From Limnoglobus roseus (GTDB taxonomy: Bacteria > Planctomycetota > Planctomycetia > Gemmatales > Gemmataceae), in contig NZ_CP042425.1 in the NCBI RefSeq assembly GCF_008254045.1, positions 1,488,001-1,552,000 of the forward strand: a stretch of 64,000 nt of DNA. Direction: 5' to 3'. The stretch's first letter is position 1. Every line of letters begins with the position of its first letter. A program made the translations under genes and the position numbers. Below the pieces are notes generated by a model that saw nothing but the letters and a program-made list of their open reading frames with translations, made no database searches and was not told where the DNA came from. Shown piece by piece: positions 54,369-62,381 of the stretch.

Positions 54369-54455
54369 ATGGCGGCGCGACGACGGGGAAGCGGTCGGCG
54401 GAAGGTGGGTCGGAAGAAGCGGCGGATGCGTGCGAAGATTCGTCACCGCAAGTAA
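54369..54455 (+). CDS. 28-residue highly basic protein (ribosome-associated type)
   Basis: A short ORF with ATG at 54369 and TAA at 54453-54455. Its product (MAARRRGSGRRKVGRKKRRM then RAKIRHRK) is about 60% Arg/Lys and recalls the tiny basic ribosomal or mitoribosomal-type proteins such as bTHX and the AURKAIP1/COX24 domain. GGGAG lies 7 bases before the ATG. A perfect 23-bp hairpin follows its stop by 24 bases, which supports a real, separately terminated gene. Family identity is tentative. Confidence 0.7.
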   Translation: MAARRRGSGRRKVGRKKRRMRAKIRHRK

Positions 54456-54479
54456 ACCCTCGTACCGTTTCGTGTTGCG

Positions 54480-54528
54480 AAAAGGGGTTGGGAGTCGCGT
54501 CAGTTTGACGCGACTCCCAACCCCTTTT
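54480..54528. terminator. 23-bp perfect hairpin terminator
   Basis: A 23-bp stem (54480-54502 with 54506-54528) with loop GTT and a run of A on the left and T on the right (AAAAGGGG ... CCCCTTTT). It serves the 28-residue gene on the plus strand and the SDR gene on the minus strand. Confidence 0.85.
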
Positions 54529-54540
54529 ACTCGTCTCCAG

Positions 54541-55278
54541 TCACATCGTCCGGCCACCGTCCACGACCACGACTTGCCCGGTCATCAGACTCGTCTCCGC
54601 GGCCAAGAACAGCACCACGTCCGCGACATCTTCGGGCATCGCCGCCCGTTTGAGGGGTGCGTGTTCCAGGAACTTTTCGACGTGCGCTTCCCGCCCGGCC
54701 AGCCACCGCGTGAGGATCGGCCCCGGAGCGACGGCGTTCACCCGCACCTCCGGCCCGAACGCCCGTGCCAGGGATTGCGTCAGCGTGTTCACGGCCCCCT
54801 TGCTCGCACAGTACGGGATCGAACTCCCCTGCCCTGACAGCCCGGCGACGCTGGACACGGTGACGATGTTACCCTTCCGCTCCTTCAGCAACGGCATGGC
54901 GGCCCGGCAGCAGTAGAACGTGCCCTTCAGGTTCACCTGGAAAATCTCGTCCCAGACGGCGTCCGTGAGCGCGTCGAGGTTGTCGTGCGGCACGAAGTGC
55001 GTGGTGGCGGCGTTGTTCACCAGCACGTCCAGCCCGCCGAACGCTTCCTTCGTCCGGGCGACCATCTCGCGCACTTGGGCGTCGTCGCCGATGGTCGCTT
55101 TGTGGAGCAGCGCCGGCACGCCACAGGCTTCCACCTGCCGGGCAGTTTCCTGGGCGTCGGCTTCGGACTTCGAGTAGTTCACGGTGACGGCGTAGCCGAG
55201 CTTGGCGAAGCGAACCGCACACGCCCGTCCAACGCCAGTGGCGGACCCAGTAACGAGGGCGACTTTGCGAGGGGACAT
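54541..55278 (-). CDS. Short-chain dehydrogenase/reductase
   Basis: A 245-residue classical SDR: cofactor motif VTGSATGVGRACAVRFAKLG, LVNNAATTHFVPHDNL, catalytic Ser in TVSSVAGLSGQG and Tyr/Lys in PYCASKGAVNTLTQSLA, then VDGGRTM at the end. It is next to but apart from the fatty-acid-like cluster (513 bases and two hairpins away), so it need not belong to it. The substrate is unknown. Confidence 0.87.
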   Translation of the reverse strand: MSPRKVALVTGSATGVGRACAVRFAKLGYAVTVNYSKSEADAQETARQVEACGVPALLHKATIGDDAQVREMVARTKEAFGGLDVLVNNAATTHFVPHDNLDALTDAVWDEIFQVNLKGTFYCCRAAMPLLKERKGNIVTVSSVAGLSGQGSSIPYCASKGAVNTLTQSLARAFGPEVRVNAVAPGPILTRWLAGREAHVEKFLEHAPLKRAAMPEDVADVVLFLAAETSLMTGQVVVVDGGRTM

Positions 55279-55319
55279 GAAAAGCTCCTGACATGGGAAG
55301 CGAAAGGCAGAATTGGCCA

Positions 55320-55440
55320 CAGATGAACACGGATGAATCCGATCAAAGGCCAACTGCATTTCAGGGCGGCTCGCCCGGCTCAGGTCTTTGAAAGAAGGAT
55401 TGCGGTCTTCGTTTTATCCGTGTTGATCCGTGTTCATCTG
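55320..55440. repeat. ACAGATGAACACGG-type inverted repeat
   Basis: CAGATGAACACGGAT (55320-55334) and ATCCGTGTTCATCTG (55426-55440) are perfect 15-bp inverse copies separated by 91 bases. This 'CCACAGATGAACACGGATGAA' type sequence is widespread in intergenic repeats of several bacterial groups. Confidence 0.7.
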
Positions 55441-55455
55441 GGACCAATTTCTCGG

Positions 55456-56205
55456 TCACGGCCGCGCCGGCGGCACCAAGACCGGGGTCGTGGCGAACTC
55501 CGGAGCCGGCGGCGCCTTCAACTGCTCCGCGAACTCGAACGGGTCCGGCAGCAGAAGCCGCAAGAACGGGACCGTGATCGTCGGGGCGGGCATCAGCGTG
55601 TTCACGATGCGGTGCGTCGAAATCTCGGCTGTCGGGTCGTCCGTCGGTACGCGGTCGGGCAACTGCGTGGCCATCCGCGGCACGTCCACGGCCGTTGGTT
55701 CCGGCCGCGACGGGGCCTTCGCGGATGGGCCTTCCGGGAGTTTCGTGTCTTGCAACGGCATCTCGTTGCCCACGCCGACGGTAGCCGGGACGCCCTCGCG
55801 GGGCGGCGGCGGGACGGCCGACTTCCGCGGCGTCATCGGCAGCGGCGCGGCCGGGACGGTCGGCTTCTTGGTTGGCAACTCGCCGCGATCGACTTCCGAG
55901 ACGCGCGGCCGTGGGGCTGTCACGCGCGACGGCTTCTCGGCCGGGAGCGCCGGCGTCAAGGCTTGCTCGACCTGTTTCCCGGCCGCGTCGTCGGGATAGC
56001 GGAACGGCTCAAGTTTCGGGGGAACCGGCTTCACCGCCTCCGGCGGCTGAACCTTCGGTTGCTCCTTCGGCGGCTCTGCCACGACCGGCACGGGAACCTC
56101 GGCCTTCGCCGCACCTTCGGCGGGCGGCGGGGGCGAAGGCGAGCAACCGGCGACGCCCACGGCGAACAGTCCGGCGGCGATCGAATGGAGAGAGCGTCGC
56201 GTCAT
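55456..56205 (-). CDS. Proline-rich lipoprotein
   Basis: A 249-residue lipoprotein: leader MTRRSLHSIAAGLFAVGVAG with the lipobox Cys at residue 21 (GVAGC-SPSP). The body is Pro/Val/Glu-rich (about residues 22-150), and a folded C-terminal end contains TEISTHRIVNTLMPAPTI-like sequence. No family is recognised. Its start overlaps the stop of the YdjY-like gene by one base, so both are co-translated. Confidence 0.62.
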   Translation of the reverse strand: MTRRSLHSIAAGLFAVGVAGCSPSPPPPAEGAAKAEVPVPVVAEPPKEQPKVQPPEAVKPVPPKLEPFRYPDDAAGKQVEQALTPALPAEKPSRVTAPRPRVSEVDRGELPTKKPTVPAAPLPMTPRKSAVPPPPREGVPATVGVGNEMPLQDTKLPEGPSAKAPSRPEPTAVDVPRMATQLPDRVPTDDPTAEISTHRIVNTLMPAPTITVPFLRLLLPDPFEFAEQLKAPPAPEFATTPVLVPPARP

Positions 56206-56873
56206 TATTTCCCCGCCGCTTCGAGAACGAGTTTCACGGCCGTGCCTTCTTTCGGCAGCAGGTCCTTGTTCGTTTCGAGCTTGAGATACTTTTCTTCCTT
56301 CATGGTCAGACTGGATTGCAATACGGTTTCGTCCGTCACCGGGAAGATGGCGATGAGCGTGCCTGACAGGTCGGCCCCGTACTTCTTCTCCGGCTTGTCC
56401 GGCGACTCCTGCGACATGACACTGCCGGTGAACCGGAACTTCACGCTCTTCGGGAACGGCTTCTTCGTCTTCGGGTCAATGAGGAACTTGTCCGGCGTCA
56501 ACTTCTTCGCCGGCCCGTCGCCGGCGGGAACTTCGATGGTGATCGTCACGTCGGGACCGGCCGATTCCGTGCCCTCGCCCTTCGCCGGCTTCCCGGGTTT
56601 GAGGCCGACTTCTTCCAGCGCCTTGTGAACGGCGCTCGGGTCGGCGTCGATGGTCACGACCGTCTCGTGGGCCTTCTTCCCCTTCGGGTGCGGCCACCCG
56701 GCGATGAGTTCGATGGGGTAAACTTCCGTCAGGTTCGCCAACTTCCGCGGCGCGATCTTGGCGTCGATGGTGACGCTCTTCTTCTCCTTGTCCACGGTGA
56801 CGCCGGTCTTCTTGTCGTCGGCATGCAGGCCGGGGGAAAGGGCGAGGAACGTGAAGAGGAGAAGTCGTCGCAT
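56205..56873 (-). CDS. YdjY-domain-like secreted protein
   Basis: A 222-residue protein with a signal peptide (MRRLLLFTFLALSPGLHA). The segment VTVDKEKKSVTIDAKIAPRK then YPIELIAGWPHPKGKKAHET and KALEEVGLKPGKPA is the YdjY-domain pattern. The rest (LTPDKFLIDPKTKKPFPKSV, SLTMKEEKYLKLETNKDLLP) is beta-rich. The function of the domain is unknown. It is the first gene of a pair with the lipoprotein. The ATG at 56871-56873 gives the signal peptide. Confidence 0.65.
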   Translation of the reverse strand: MRRLLLFTFLALSPGLHADDKKTGVTVDKEKKSVTIDAKIAPRKLANLTEVYPIELIAGWPHPKGKKAHETVVTIDADPSAVHKALEEVGLKPGKPAKGEGTESAGPDVTITIEVPAGDGPAKKLTPDKFLIDPKTKKPFPKSVKFRFTGSVMSQESPDKPEKKYGADLSGTLIAIFPVTDETVLQSSLTMKEEKYLKLETNKDLLPKEGTAVKLVLEAAGK

Positions 56874-56978
56874 CGCAGGCGCTCCGCGCAGGTGGGTGCT
56901 GTTCAGAGTGTCAGTTGCGGGCAAGGGAGTCAACCGGGCGGGAGATTTTCTGACGAAGGGCGTTCACCGATTCAAGTA

Positions 56979-57039
56979 GAACCCGGAGCGGAAGCGACGG
57001 GGTGAAGGTATTTCACCCCGTCGCTTCCGCTCCGGGTTC
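56979..57039. repeat. GAGCGGAAGCGACGGGGTG palindrome (copy A)
   Basis: Two perfect 28-bp arms (56979-57006 and 57012-57039) with a 5-base loop. The core GAGCGGAAGCGACGGGGTG is shared with copy B at 60721-60788. It lies between the YdjY-type and EF-hand genes. Confidence 0.85.
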
Positions 57040-57065
57040 CAAAGAGATTTAGAAGACGGCGACTG

Positions 57066-57434
57066 CTATTTCCCGGCCTTCTTCTTGAGGTCCGCGAGCG
57101 GCTCGAACTTCTCGTACTCTTCCTTGCTGATGTAGCCGTCCTTGTTGGTGTCGATCTTCTCGAACATCTTGTCCGGGTCCATCTTCTCGGCCACCTTCTT
57201 GCCCTTCTCGCCGGCTTTGTCGCCGAGGGCTTCCTTGAGCTTCTCCATGCCCTTCTTGTACTCTTCTTTCGACACCTTCCCGTCGCCGTCGGCGTCGAGT
57301 TTCTCGAACATCTTGCCCTTGTCGAGCCCGCCGAGTTTGCCCTTGCCCTTCTCGGGCTTCGGGTCGTCGGCGAACGTGCCGGCCACGCTCAGGCCGAAGG
57401 TAAACGCGGCGATCAGAACGATTTTGCGAAGCAT
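57066..57434 (-). CDS. Secreted EF-hand calcium-binding protein
   Basis: A 122-residue protein with a signal peptide (MLRKIVLIAAFTFGLSVAGT). Two EF-hand loops are DADGDGKVSKEE and DTNKDGYISKEE, each with D-x-D/N-x-D-G and a terminal Glu, so both should bind Ca2+. The spacer is Lys/Glu-rich (EALGDKAGEKGKKVAEKM). It is a single gene. Calmodulin-like secreted proteins of this type are common in planctomycetes. Confidence 0.85.
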   Translation of the reverse strand: MLRKIVLIAAFTFGLSVAGTFADDPKPEKGKGKLGGLDKGKMFEKLDADGDGKVSKEEYKKGMEKLKEALGDKAGEKGKKVAEKMDPDKMFEKIDTNKDGYISKEEYEKFEPLADLKKKAGK

Positions 57435-57497
57435 GGGAACACCGTGTCGGGCTGTCGAGAGGAAATCTACTCAACTAACCCGGACGGGCGGAAAAGG

Positions 57498-58760
57498 TTA
57501 CGCAGGGCCGCGGAGTTTTTCGAGGTCGTGCCAGAAGCCGGGGTAGGTCTTCGCCACGCAGCCGGGGTTGCGGATGACGACGCCGGGAACCTTCAGCCCG
57601 ACGAGCGCGAGGCTCATGGCCATGCGGTGGTCGTTGTAGGTGTCCACGGCACAGCCGGTCAACGGCCGCGGGTGAATGGTGAGTCCGTCGTCGCGCTCTT
57701 CGACTTCCGCGCCGAGCTTGCGCAGTTCCGTGGCGACGGCGGCGATGCGGTCGGTTTCCTTGTGCCGGATGTGGGCGACGTTGCGGATCGTGGTCGGCCC
57801 GTCGGCGAACAGGGCGACGACGGCCAGTGTCATCACCGTGTCGCTGATGGCGTTCATGTCGATGTCGATGCCGCGGAGGGTTCGACCCGTTGGGTCGAAC
57901 GCTAACCGGATGCCGTCGGGAGTGTGCTCGACGATGCAGCCCATTTGTTCGAGGGCTTCGACGAACTTCACGTCGCCTTGCAGCATGTCTCGCCTCATGC
58001 CGCGGACGGCGATATCGCCGCCGAGGATGGCGGGAATCGCGAAGAAGTATGATGCGGCCGAGGCGTCCGGTTCGATGGCGTACCGGGGGGCATGTCGGCC
58101 CCACTGGCGGAGCATGTGCTGCGTCATCTCGATGTACGGCTCCGACACCACCGGGCCATCGGTTTGCACCGCAATCGGATGGTCGGCGAAAGGAACGGCC
58201 ATCATCAGGCCGCTCAAGAACTGACTGCTCAGTCCGGCCCGGATACGAACGGTGTCGCCTGCCAGACCAGTCGTGGTAATCGTCACCGGCGGGCAACCGT
58301 TGCCGGCATCGCTGACCGCGTCCACGCCGAGTTGTTGCAGGGCATCGAGCAAGTCACGAATCGGCCGTTCGCGCATCCGCGGGATGCCGTCGAGCCGATA
58401 ACGGCCATGACCGAGTGCGACCATCGCCGTGACGAACCGCATCGTTGTGCCGGAGTTTGCCACGAACAACTCGGCCGATTCGGCGGGAATGATTCGCCCG
58501 GACGTGTTCGCGTGAACGGTGACGGTCGGCCAGTCGGCGTCCACGCGAAAGCCGAGCCGCGTCAGACAGTCCACCATCACTTCCGTGTCTTCGCTCCGCA
58601 AGGCCCCTGTGAGTTCACACGGCCCCGACCGACTCGCGAGAGCCGCCAGCACCATCGCCCGATTCGTGATGCTCTTGCTGCCGGGGACGCTGACGGTCGC
58701 GTGCGGCGACTTCGTCATCGGCACGATCGGCAGTTCGGCGGGGTAGGTGAACTCGGACAT
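57498..58760 (-). CDS. aroA: 3-phosphoshikimate 1-carboxyvinyltransferase (EPSP synthase)
   Basis: A 420-residue enzyme of the shikimate pathway. Motifs: VPGSKSITNRAMVLAALASR (N-terminal signature), FVANSGTTMRFVTAMVALG, RPIRDLLDALQQLG, MNAISDTVMTLAVVALFADG and YNDHRMAMSLALVGLKVPG. Length and order are normal. The ATG at 58758-58760 follows truA by 8 bases, so truA and aroA are co-transcribed. The longer frame upstream overlaps truA and is not coding. Confidence 0.95.
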   Translation of the reverse strand: MSEFTYPAELPIVPMTKSPHATVSVPGSKSITNRAMVLAALASRSGPCELTGALRSEDTEVMVDCLTRLGFRVDADWPTVTVHANTSGRIIPAESAELFVANSGTTMRFVTAMVALGHGRYRLDGIPRMRERPIRDLLDALQQLGVDAVSDAGNGCPPVTITTTGLAGDTVRIRAGLSSQFLSGLMMAVPFADHPIAVQTDGPVVSEPYIEMTQHMLRQWGRHAPRYAIEPDASAASYFFAIPAILGGDIAVRGMRRDMLQGDVKFVEALEQMGCIVEHTPDGIRLAFDPTGRTLRGIDIDMNAISDTVMTLAVVALFADGPTTIRNVAHIRHKETDRIAAVATELRKLGAEVEERDDGLTIHPRPLTGCAVDTYNDHRMAMSLALVGLKVPGVVIRNPGCVAKTYPGFWHDLEKLRGPA

Positions 58761-58768
58761 TGTGCCTC

Positions 58769-59506
58769 TCAATACGTCACGCGCACCAGGAACAAGCCCT
58801 GCGGCGGAGCGGTCGGGCCGGCCTCGCGGCGGTCCATGCCTTCCAGCACGTCGCGCATCTTTTCCTCCGGCCAGTAATTGTGGCCGATCAGGTAGAGCGT
58901 GCCGGTGATCGCCCGCACCATGTTGTACAGAAAGCCGTCGGCTTCCACTTCGACCCAGGCACAGTCGTCGTGCCGCGTGACCGCGATGTGCTTGATCGTT
59001 CGCACGCTGCTGAGGCGGTTCGGCCACTGCGTCTCGAAACACCGGAAGTCATGCCGGCCGAGTAAGCACTGCGCGGCCCGGTGCATCCGCTCCGTGTCCA
59101 CGCGACGCCGCGGTTGCCAGGCGTACCGCCGCTGGAATGGGTCGGGGATGCGGGTGTCGTTGATGACGTAGCGGTACAGTTTCTTCACCGCGTCGCGGTT
59201 CGCGTCGAAGGCTTGCCCGGCCTCCTCGCAACTCGTGACGGCCACGTCGTCCGGCAGCTTCGCGTTCACCGCCTTCACCAACGTCGCGCCGTCGAGTCGG
59301 GTGCCCGTGTAGAAGTTGAACACCTGCCCGATGGCGTGAACCCCGGCGTCGGTGCGGCCACTGCAATTCGCCCGGACGCGCGTTTCCTGTGTGATGCTCT
59401 GGATCGCTTGCTCGACGGTCTGCTGCACGGTGCGAACGCCGGGCTGCGTCTGCCAGCCGCAGAATTCCGTGCCGTCGTACCGGACGATCATCTTGAGGTT
59501 GCGCAT
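58769..59506 (-). CDS. truA: tRNA pseudouridine(38-40) synthase TruA
   Basis: A 245-residue pseudouridine synthase. The catalytic Asp is in ANCSGRTDAGVHAIGQVFNF; other motifs are YDGTEFCGWQTQPGVRTVQQ, KKLYRYVINDTRIPDPFQRR and VEVEADGFLYNMVRAITGTL. The length is normal for TruA. It lies upstream of aroA in a two-gene unit. It is preceded by a palindromic repeat at 59523-59605. Confidence 0.95.
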   Translation of the reverse strand: MRNLKMIVRYDGTEFCGWQTQPGVRTVQQTVEQAIQSITQETRVRANCSGRTDAGVHAIGQVFNFYTGTRLDGATLVKAVNAKLPDDVAVTSCEEAGQAFDANRDAVKKLYRYVINDTRIPDPFQRRYAWQPRRRVDTERMHRAAQCLLGRHDFRCFETQWPNRLSSVRTIKHIAVTRHDDCAWVEVEADGFLYNMVRAITGTLYLIGHNYWPEEKMRDVLEGMDRREAGPTAPPQGLFLVRVTY

Positions 59507-59522
59507 AGGAAATGCATTTTCA

Positions 59523-59605
59523 CCACAGAGGGCACAGAGAACACCGAGTCAAAAGAAGGATTAAAACTCTGCTTCTCTTCTCTGTGTTCTCTGTGCCCTC
59601 TGTGG
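59523..59605. repeat. CCACAGAGGGCACAGAG inverted repeat
   Basis: CCACAGAGGGCACAGAGAAC-type arms (59523-59543 and 59585-59605, 21 bp perfect) flank a 41-base AT-richer spacer between truA and asd. The related 'ACAGAG' repeat is common between genes in planctomycetes. Confidence 0.8.
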
Positions 59606-59614
59606 CGAAAATTC

Positions 59615-60631
59615 TTACTTCACGATTCCACGGCGGACCAACTCTTCCGCGCACTGCACGGCGTTGCTGGCCGCGCCTTTGCGGAGGTTGTCGGCGACGA
59701 GCCAGAGGTTCAGCGCGTTGGGGTTGGACGGGTCGAGTCGCACGCGACCGACGAAGGTGTGATCGCTGCCGGTCGCGTGGATCGGCTGCGGGAACTCGCC
59801 CTTGGCCTCGTCCATCAGCACGACGCCGGGGGCCGACGCGAGGGCTGCTTTCGCTTCAGCCACGCTGACGGGGCGGTCGAACTCGATGTTCACCGCCTCG
59901 CTGTGGGCGATCTTCACCGGCACCCGAACGCACGTCGGGCTGACGCCGAGGGCCGTGTCGCCGAGGATCTTCTTCGTCTCGTTGACGACCTTGTTCTCTT
60001 CCTCGGTGTACCCGTTCGGGTCGAGAGTCCAGTCGAGAGTGATGACGTTCCCCGCAAGTTGGGCGCGGTGCGAGGTCGGAGCCGGGACGGGTTTGCCGGT
60101 GGCGAATGCGGTCAATTGGCTCTCGAAGTCGGCGAGGCCCTTCGCGCCCTTGCCGGAGGATGATTGGTAGGTACAGACGATGATCCGCTTCACCTTCGCG
60201 AGAGCCATCAGTGGCTTGACGGCGACCGTCAGTGGGATGGCAACGCAATTCGGGTTGGCGACGATGCCCTTCTTCGCGTTGTGCAGTTCCTCGGGGTTCA
60301 CCTCGGGGACCACCAGCGGGCAATCGGGGTCCATCCGCCACGCGGACGAGTTATCGACGACGATCGCTCCGGCCTTCGCGGCGATGGGCGAGAACTCCTT
60401 GCTGACGCCCGACGGCGTGGAACTGAGGACGATTTGCACGTCCTTGAACGCGGCCGCGTTGATCGGCTCGACCGTGTACGGTTTGCCCGCGAACTCGACG
60501 GTTTTCCCGGCCGACTTCTCGGACGCCAGGAACTTGATCGTTTTCACCGGGAATTGACGCTCCGTCAGCACTCGCCGAATCAGATCGCCCACCGCCCCGG
60601 TCGCCCCGACCACCGCCACGTTCACTGCCAC
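59615..60631 (-). CDS. asd: Aspartate-semialdehyde dehydrogenase
   Basis: A 338-residue enzyme that makes aspartate semialdehyde for lysine, threonine and methionine synthesis. It has VAVVGATGAVGDLIRRVLTE (NADP site), NPNCVAIPLTVAVKPLMALA with the catalytic Cys, VRVPVKIAHSEAVNIEFDRP with the His and LAGNVITLDWTLDPNGYTEE. The start is GTG (60629-60631) with AGAGGG 8 bases upstream; there is no good ATG. Confidence 0.94.
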   Translation of the reverse strand: MAVNVAVVGATGAVGDLIRRVLTERQFPVKTIKFLASEKSAGKTVEFAGKPYTVEPINAAAFKDVQIVLSSTPSGVSKEFSPIAAKAGAIVVDNSSAWRMDPDCPLVVPEVNPEELHNAKKGIVANPNCVAIPLTVAVKPLMALAKVKRIIVCTYQSSSGKGAKGLADFESQLTAFATGKPVPAPTSHRAQLAGNVITLDWTLDPNGYTEEENKVVNETKKILGDTALGVSPTCVRVPVKIAHSEAVNIEFDRPVSVAEAKAALASAPGVVLMDEAKGEFPQPIHATGSDHTFVGRVRLDPSNPNALNLWLVADNLRKGAASNAVQCAEELVRRGIVK

Positions 60632-60720
60632 GGAAGTACCCTCTGAGAGAAAGAGACAACTGGTATTTTCACGAGTCAGGGGGAAGTGACAAGTGGCGGG
60701 GCGAATGGGTTCGGAGCGTC

Positions 60721-60788
60721 TTTGGAACCCCGAGCGGAAGCGACGGGGTGTTGCGCAACACCCCGTCGCTTCCGCTCGGGGTTCCAAA
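60721..60788. repeat. GAGCGGAAGCGACGGGGTG palindrome (copy B), loopless
   Basis: A perfect 68-bp palindrome (two 34-bp arms with no loop) between asd and the TPR gene. The core matches copy A (56979-57039). A palindrome this long in DNA can extrude as a cruciform. Confidence 0.9.
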
Positions 60789-60798
60789 AGCATCGAAA

Positions 60799-62337
60799 TT
60801 ACTTCACGTCCCGGTACGGCTGCCCGGCTTGATACAGTTTTAGTCGCGATTCATACTCCGGCTTCTCGTCCGGCGGGACCATGTCGATCACCTTCTGCTG
60901 CCACTTGATCGCGTCGTCGAACCGGCCGGCCTCGGCGTAAGCGGCGGCCAGCGTGTCGAGGAAACCGGGGTAGCGGTGGTCGGTGAGTTCGCACGCCCGG
61001 ATCGCGTCGGTGGTGGCCTTCGTGCCGTCGCGAAGTTCGTCCATCGGGCAGGTGGACCGCAGCCACGCGAGGTAGTTCAGCGTGTTCGCGTCGTCGGGGT
61101 CGATCTCGCGGGCCTTTTCGTGATCGGCAATCGCGGCCGCGTAGTCGCCGAGGCCGTAGTGTGCGGCGGCGCGGAGGTTGTACGCCGCGTCGAAGTTCTC
61201 GCGCAGTTCGATCGCCTTCGTCGCATCGGCGATGACGGCCGGCCAGTTCTCGGAGCGCCGGTGGGCCGAGGCGCGGGCGGCGTAAGCTCGGGCGTTCGTC
61301 GGCTTCTTCTCGATGGCCGTCGTGAAGTCCGCGACCGCCCGCTCCGGGTCGAGCATCTCCATGTGGGCGTAGCCGCGCTGGATGTACGCCGTCGCGTCGG
61401 CCGGGTCGAGTTCGATCGCCTTCGCGAAGTCGGCCAGGGCGTTTTCCCAGTCCTTGCCCCGCGCGTACGACAGGCCACGGTTGTACACGGCCCCCACGTC
61501 GGTCGGTTCACGGCGGACAGCCTCGGTGAAGTCCGCGACGGCCTTCGCCTGCTCGCCGAGTTCCGCGTGAGCGATGCCGCGGAGGTTGTACGCCCGCTGC
61601 TCGTCGGGGTCGTGCCGGATCACCCAGGAATAATCCTCGACGGCCTTGCGGTACTCGCCGCGCTCGCTCCACATCCGGGCGCGGTGCCAGAACGCTTCCG
61701 GCGACCGGCCGTTCAGCCGCAGGGCCGTGCTCAGGTCGGCGAGGGCTTCGTCGGTCTGTTCCAGGTTCTCGTGGCAGAGGGCGCGGTAGATGTACGACCG
61801 GGCGTGCTGCGGGTGCAGGCGGATGGCGGCCGTGTAATCCTCGACGGCCTTCTCGTTATCGCCCTTGGTGCTGTGGGCGTTCGCCCGGTTGAAATAAACG
61901 CGGAACGCCTTCGGGTCGATCTCCAGGGCGGCGGTATAGTCGGCGAGCGCGAGGTCGAAGTCCCCCTTGCGGCTGTACGCGGCCCCGCGGCCGTTGAGCG
62001 GGTCGATGTCCTGCGGGTTCAGCCGGATGGCTTCGGTGAAGTCGGCGATGGCCTCGTCGAACTTGTGAAGGTCCACGTGGGCCGTGCCGCGGTTATGGTA
62101 GGCGGCGTGCAGGTCGGGCTGGAGGTTGATGGCCTGCTCGAAGTCCTCGACGGCCCGCTCCAGTTGGCCGACGGCCGCGTGGGCGTTGCCGCGGTGGTAG
62201 TAGAGGTCGGCGTCGGTCGGGTCGAGGTCGATCGCGCCGGTGAAGGCTTCGACGGCCTTCGCGTACTCCTGGCGGCGGGCGTAGCGGTGGCCGCGCTGGG
62301 TCAGTTGGGCCACGTCGGGCGGTTGGTGTGGGTCCAT
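60799..62337 (-). CDS. Large tetratricopeptide-repeat protein
   Basis: A 512-residue protein made of about 12 TPR units of 34 residues (YAKAVEAFTGAIDLDPTDAD, LERAVEDFEQAINLQPDLHA, FDEAIADFTEAIRLNPQDID and so on). The last ~100 residues repeat the terminal module of the protein at 14019-15083 (WLRSTCPMDELRDGTKATTD, ACELTDHRYPGFLDTLAAAY). There is no signal peptide, so it is cytoplasmic. It is likely a scaffold. It is alone between hairpins. Confidence 0.85.
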   Translation of the reverse strand: MDPHQPPDVAQLTQRGHRYARRQEYAKAVEAFTGAIDLDPTDADLYYHRGNAHAAVGQLERAVEDFEQAINLQPDLHAAYHNRGTAHVDLHKFDEAIADFTEAIRLNPQDIDPLNGRGAAYSRKGDFDLALADYTAALEIDPKAFRVYFNRANAHSTKGDNEKAVEDYTAAIRLHPQHARSYIYRALCHENLEQTDEALADLSTALRLNGRSPEAFWHRARMWSERGEYRKAVEDYSWVIRHDPDEQRAYNLRGIAHAELGEQAKAVADFTEAVRREPTDVGAVYNRGLSYARGKDWENALADFAKAIELDPADATAYIQRGYAHMEMLDPERAVADFTTAIEKKPTNARAYAARASAHRRSENWPAVIADATKAIELRENFDAAYNLRAAAHYGLGDYAAAIADHEKAREIDPDDANTLNYLAWLRSTCPMDELRDGTKATTDAIRACELTDHRYPGFLDTLAAAYAEAGRFDDAIKWQQKVIDMVPPDEKPEYESRLKLYQAGQPYRDVK

Positions 62338-62381
62338 GTGGGGATTATACCCGATGGTTCGCGGTGAAGCCGAGAGTGACG

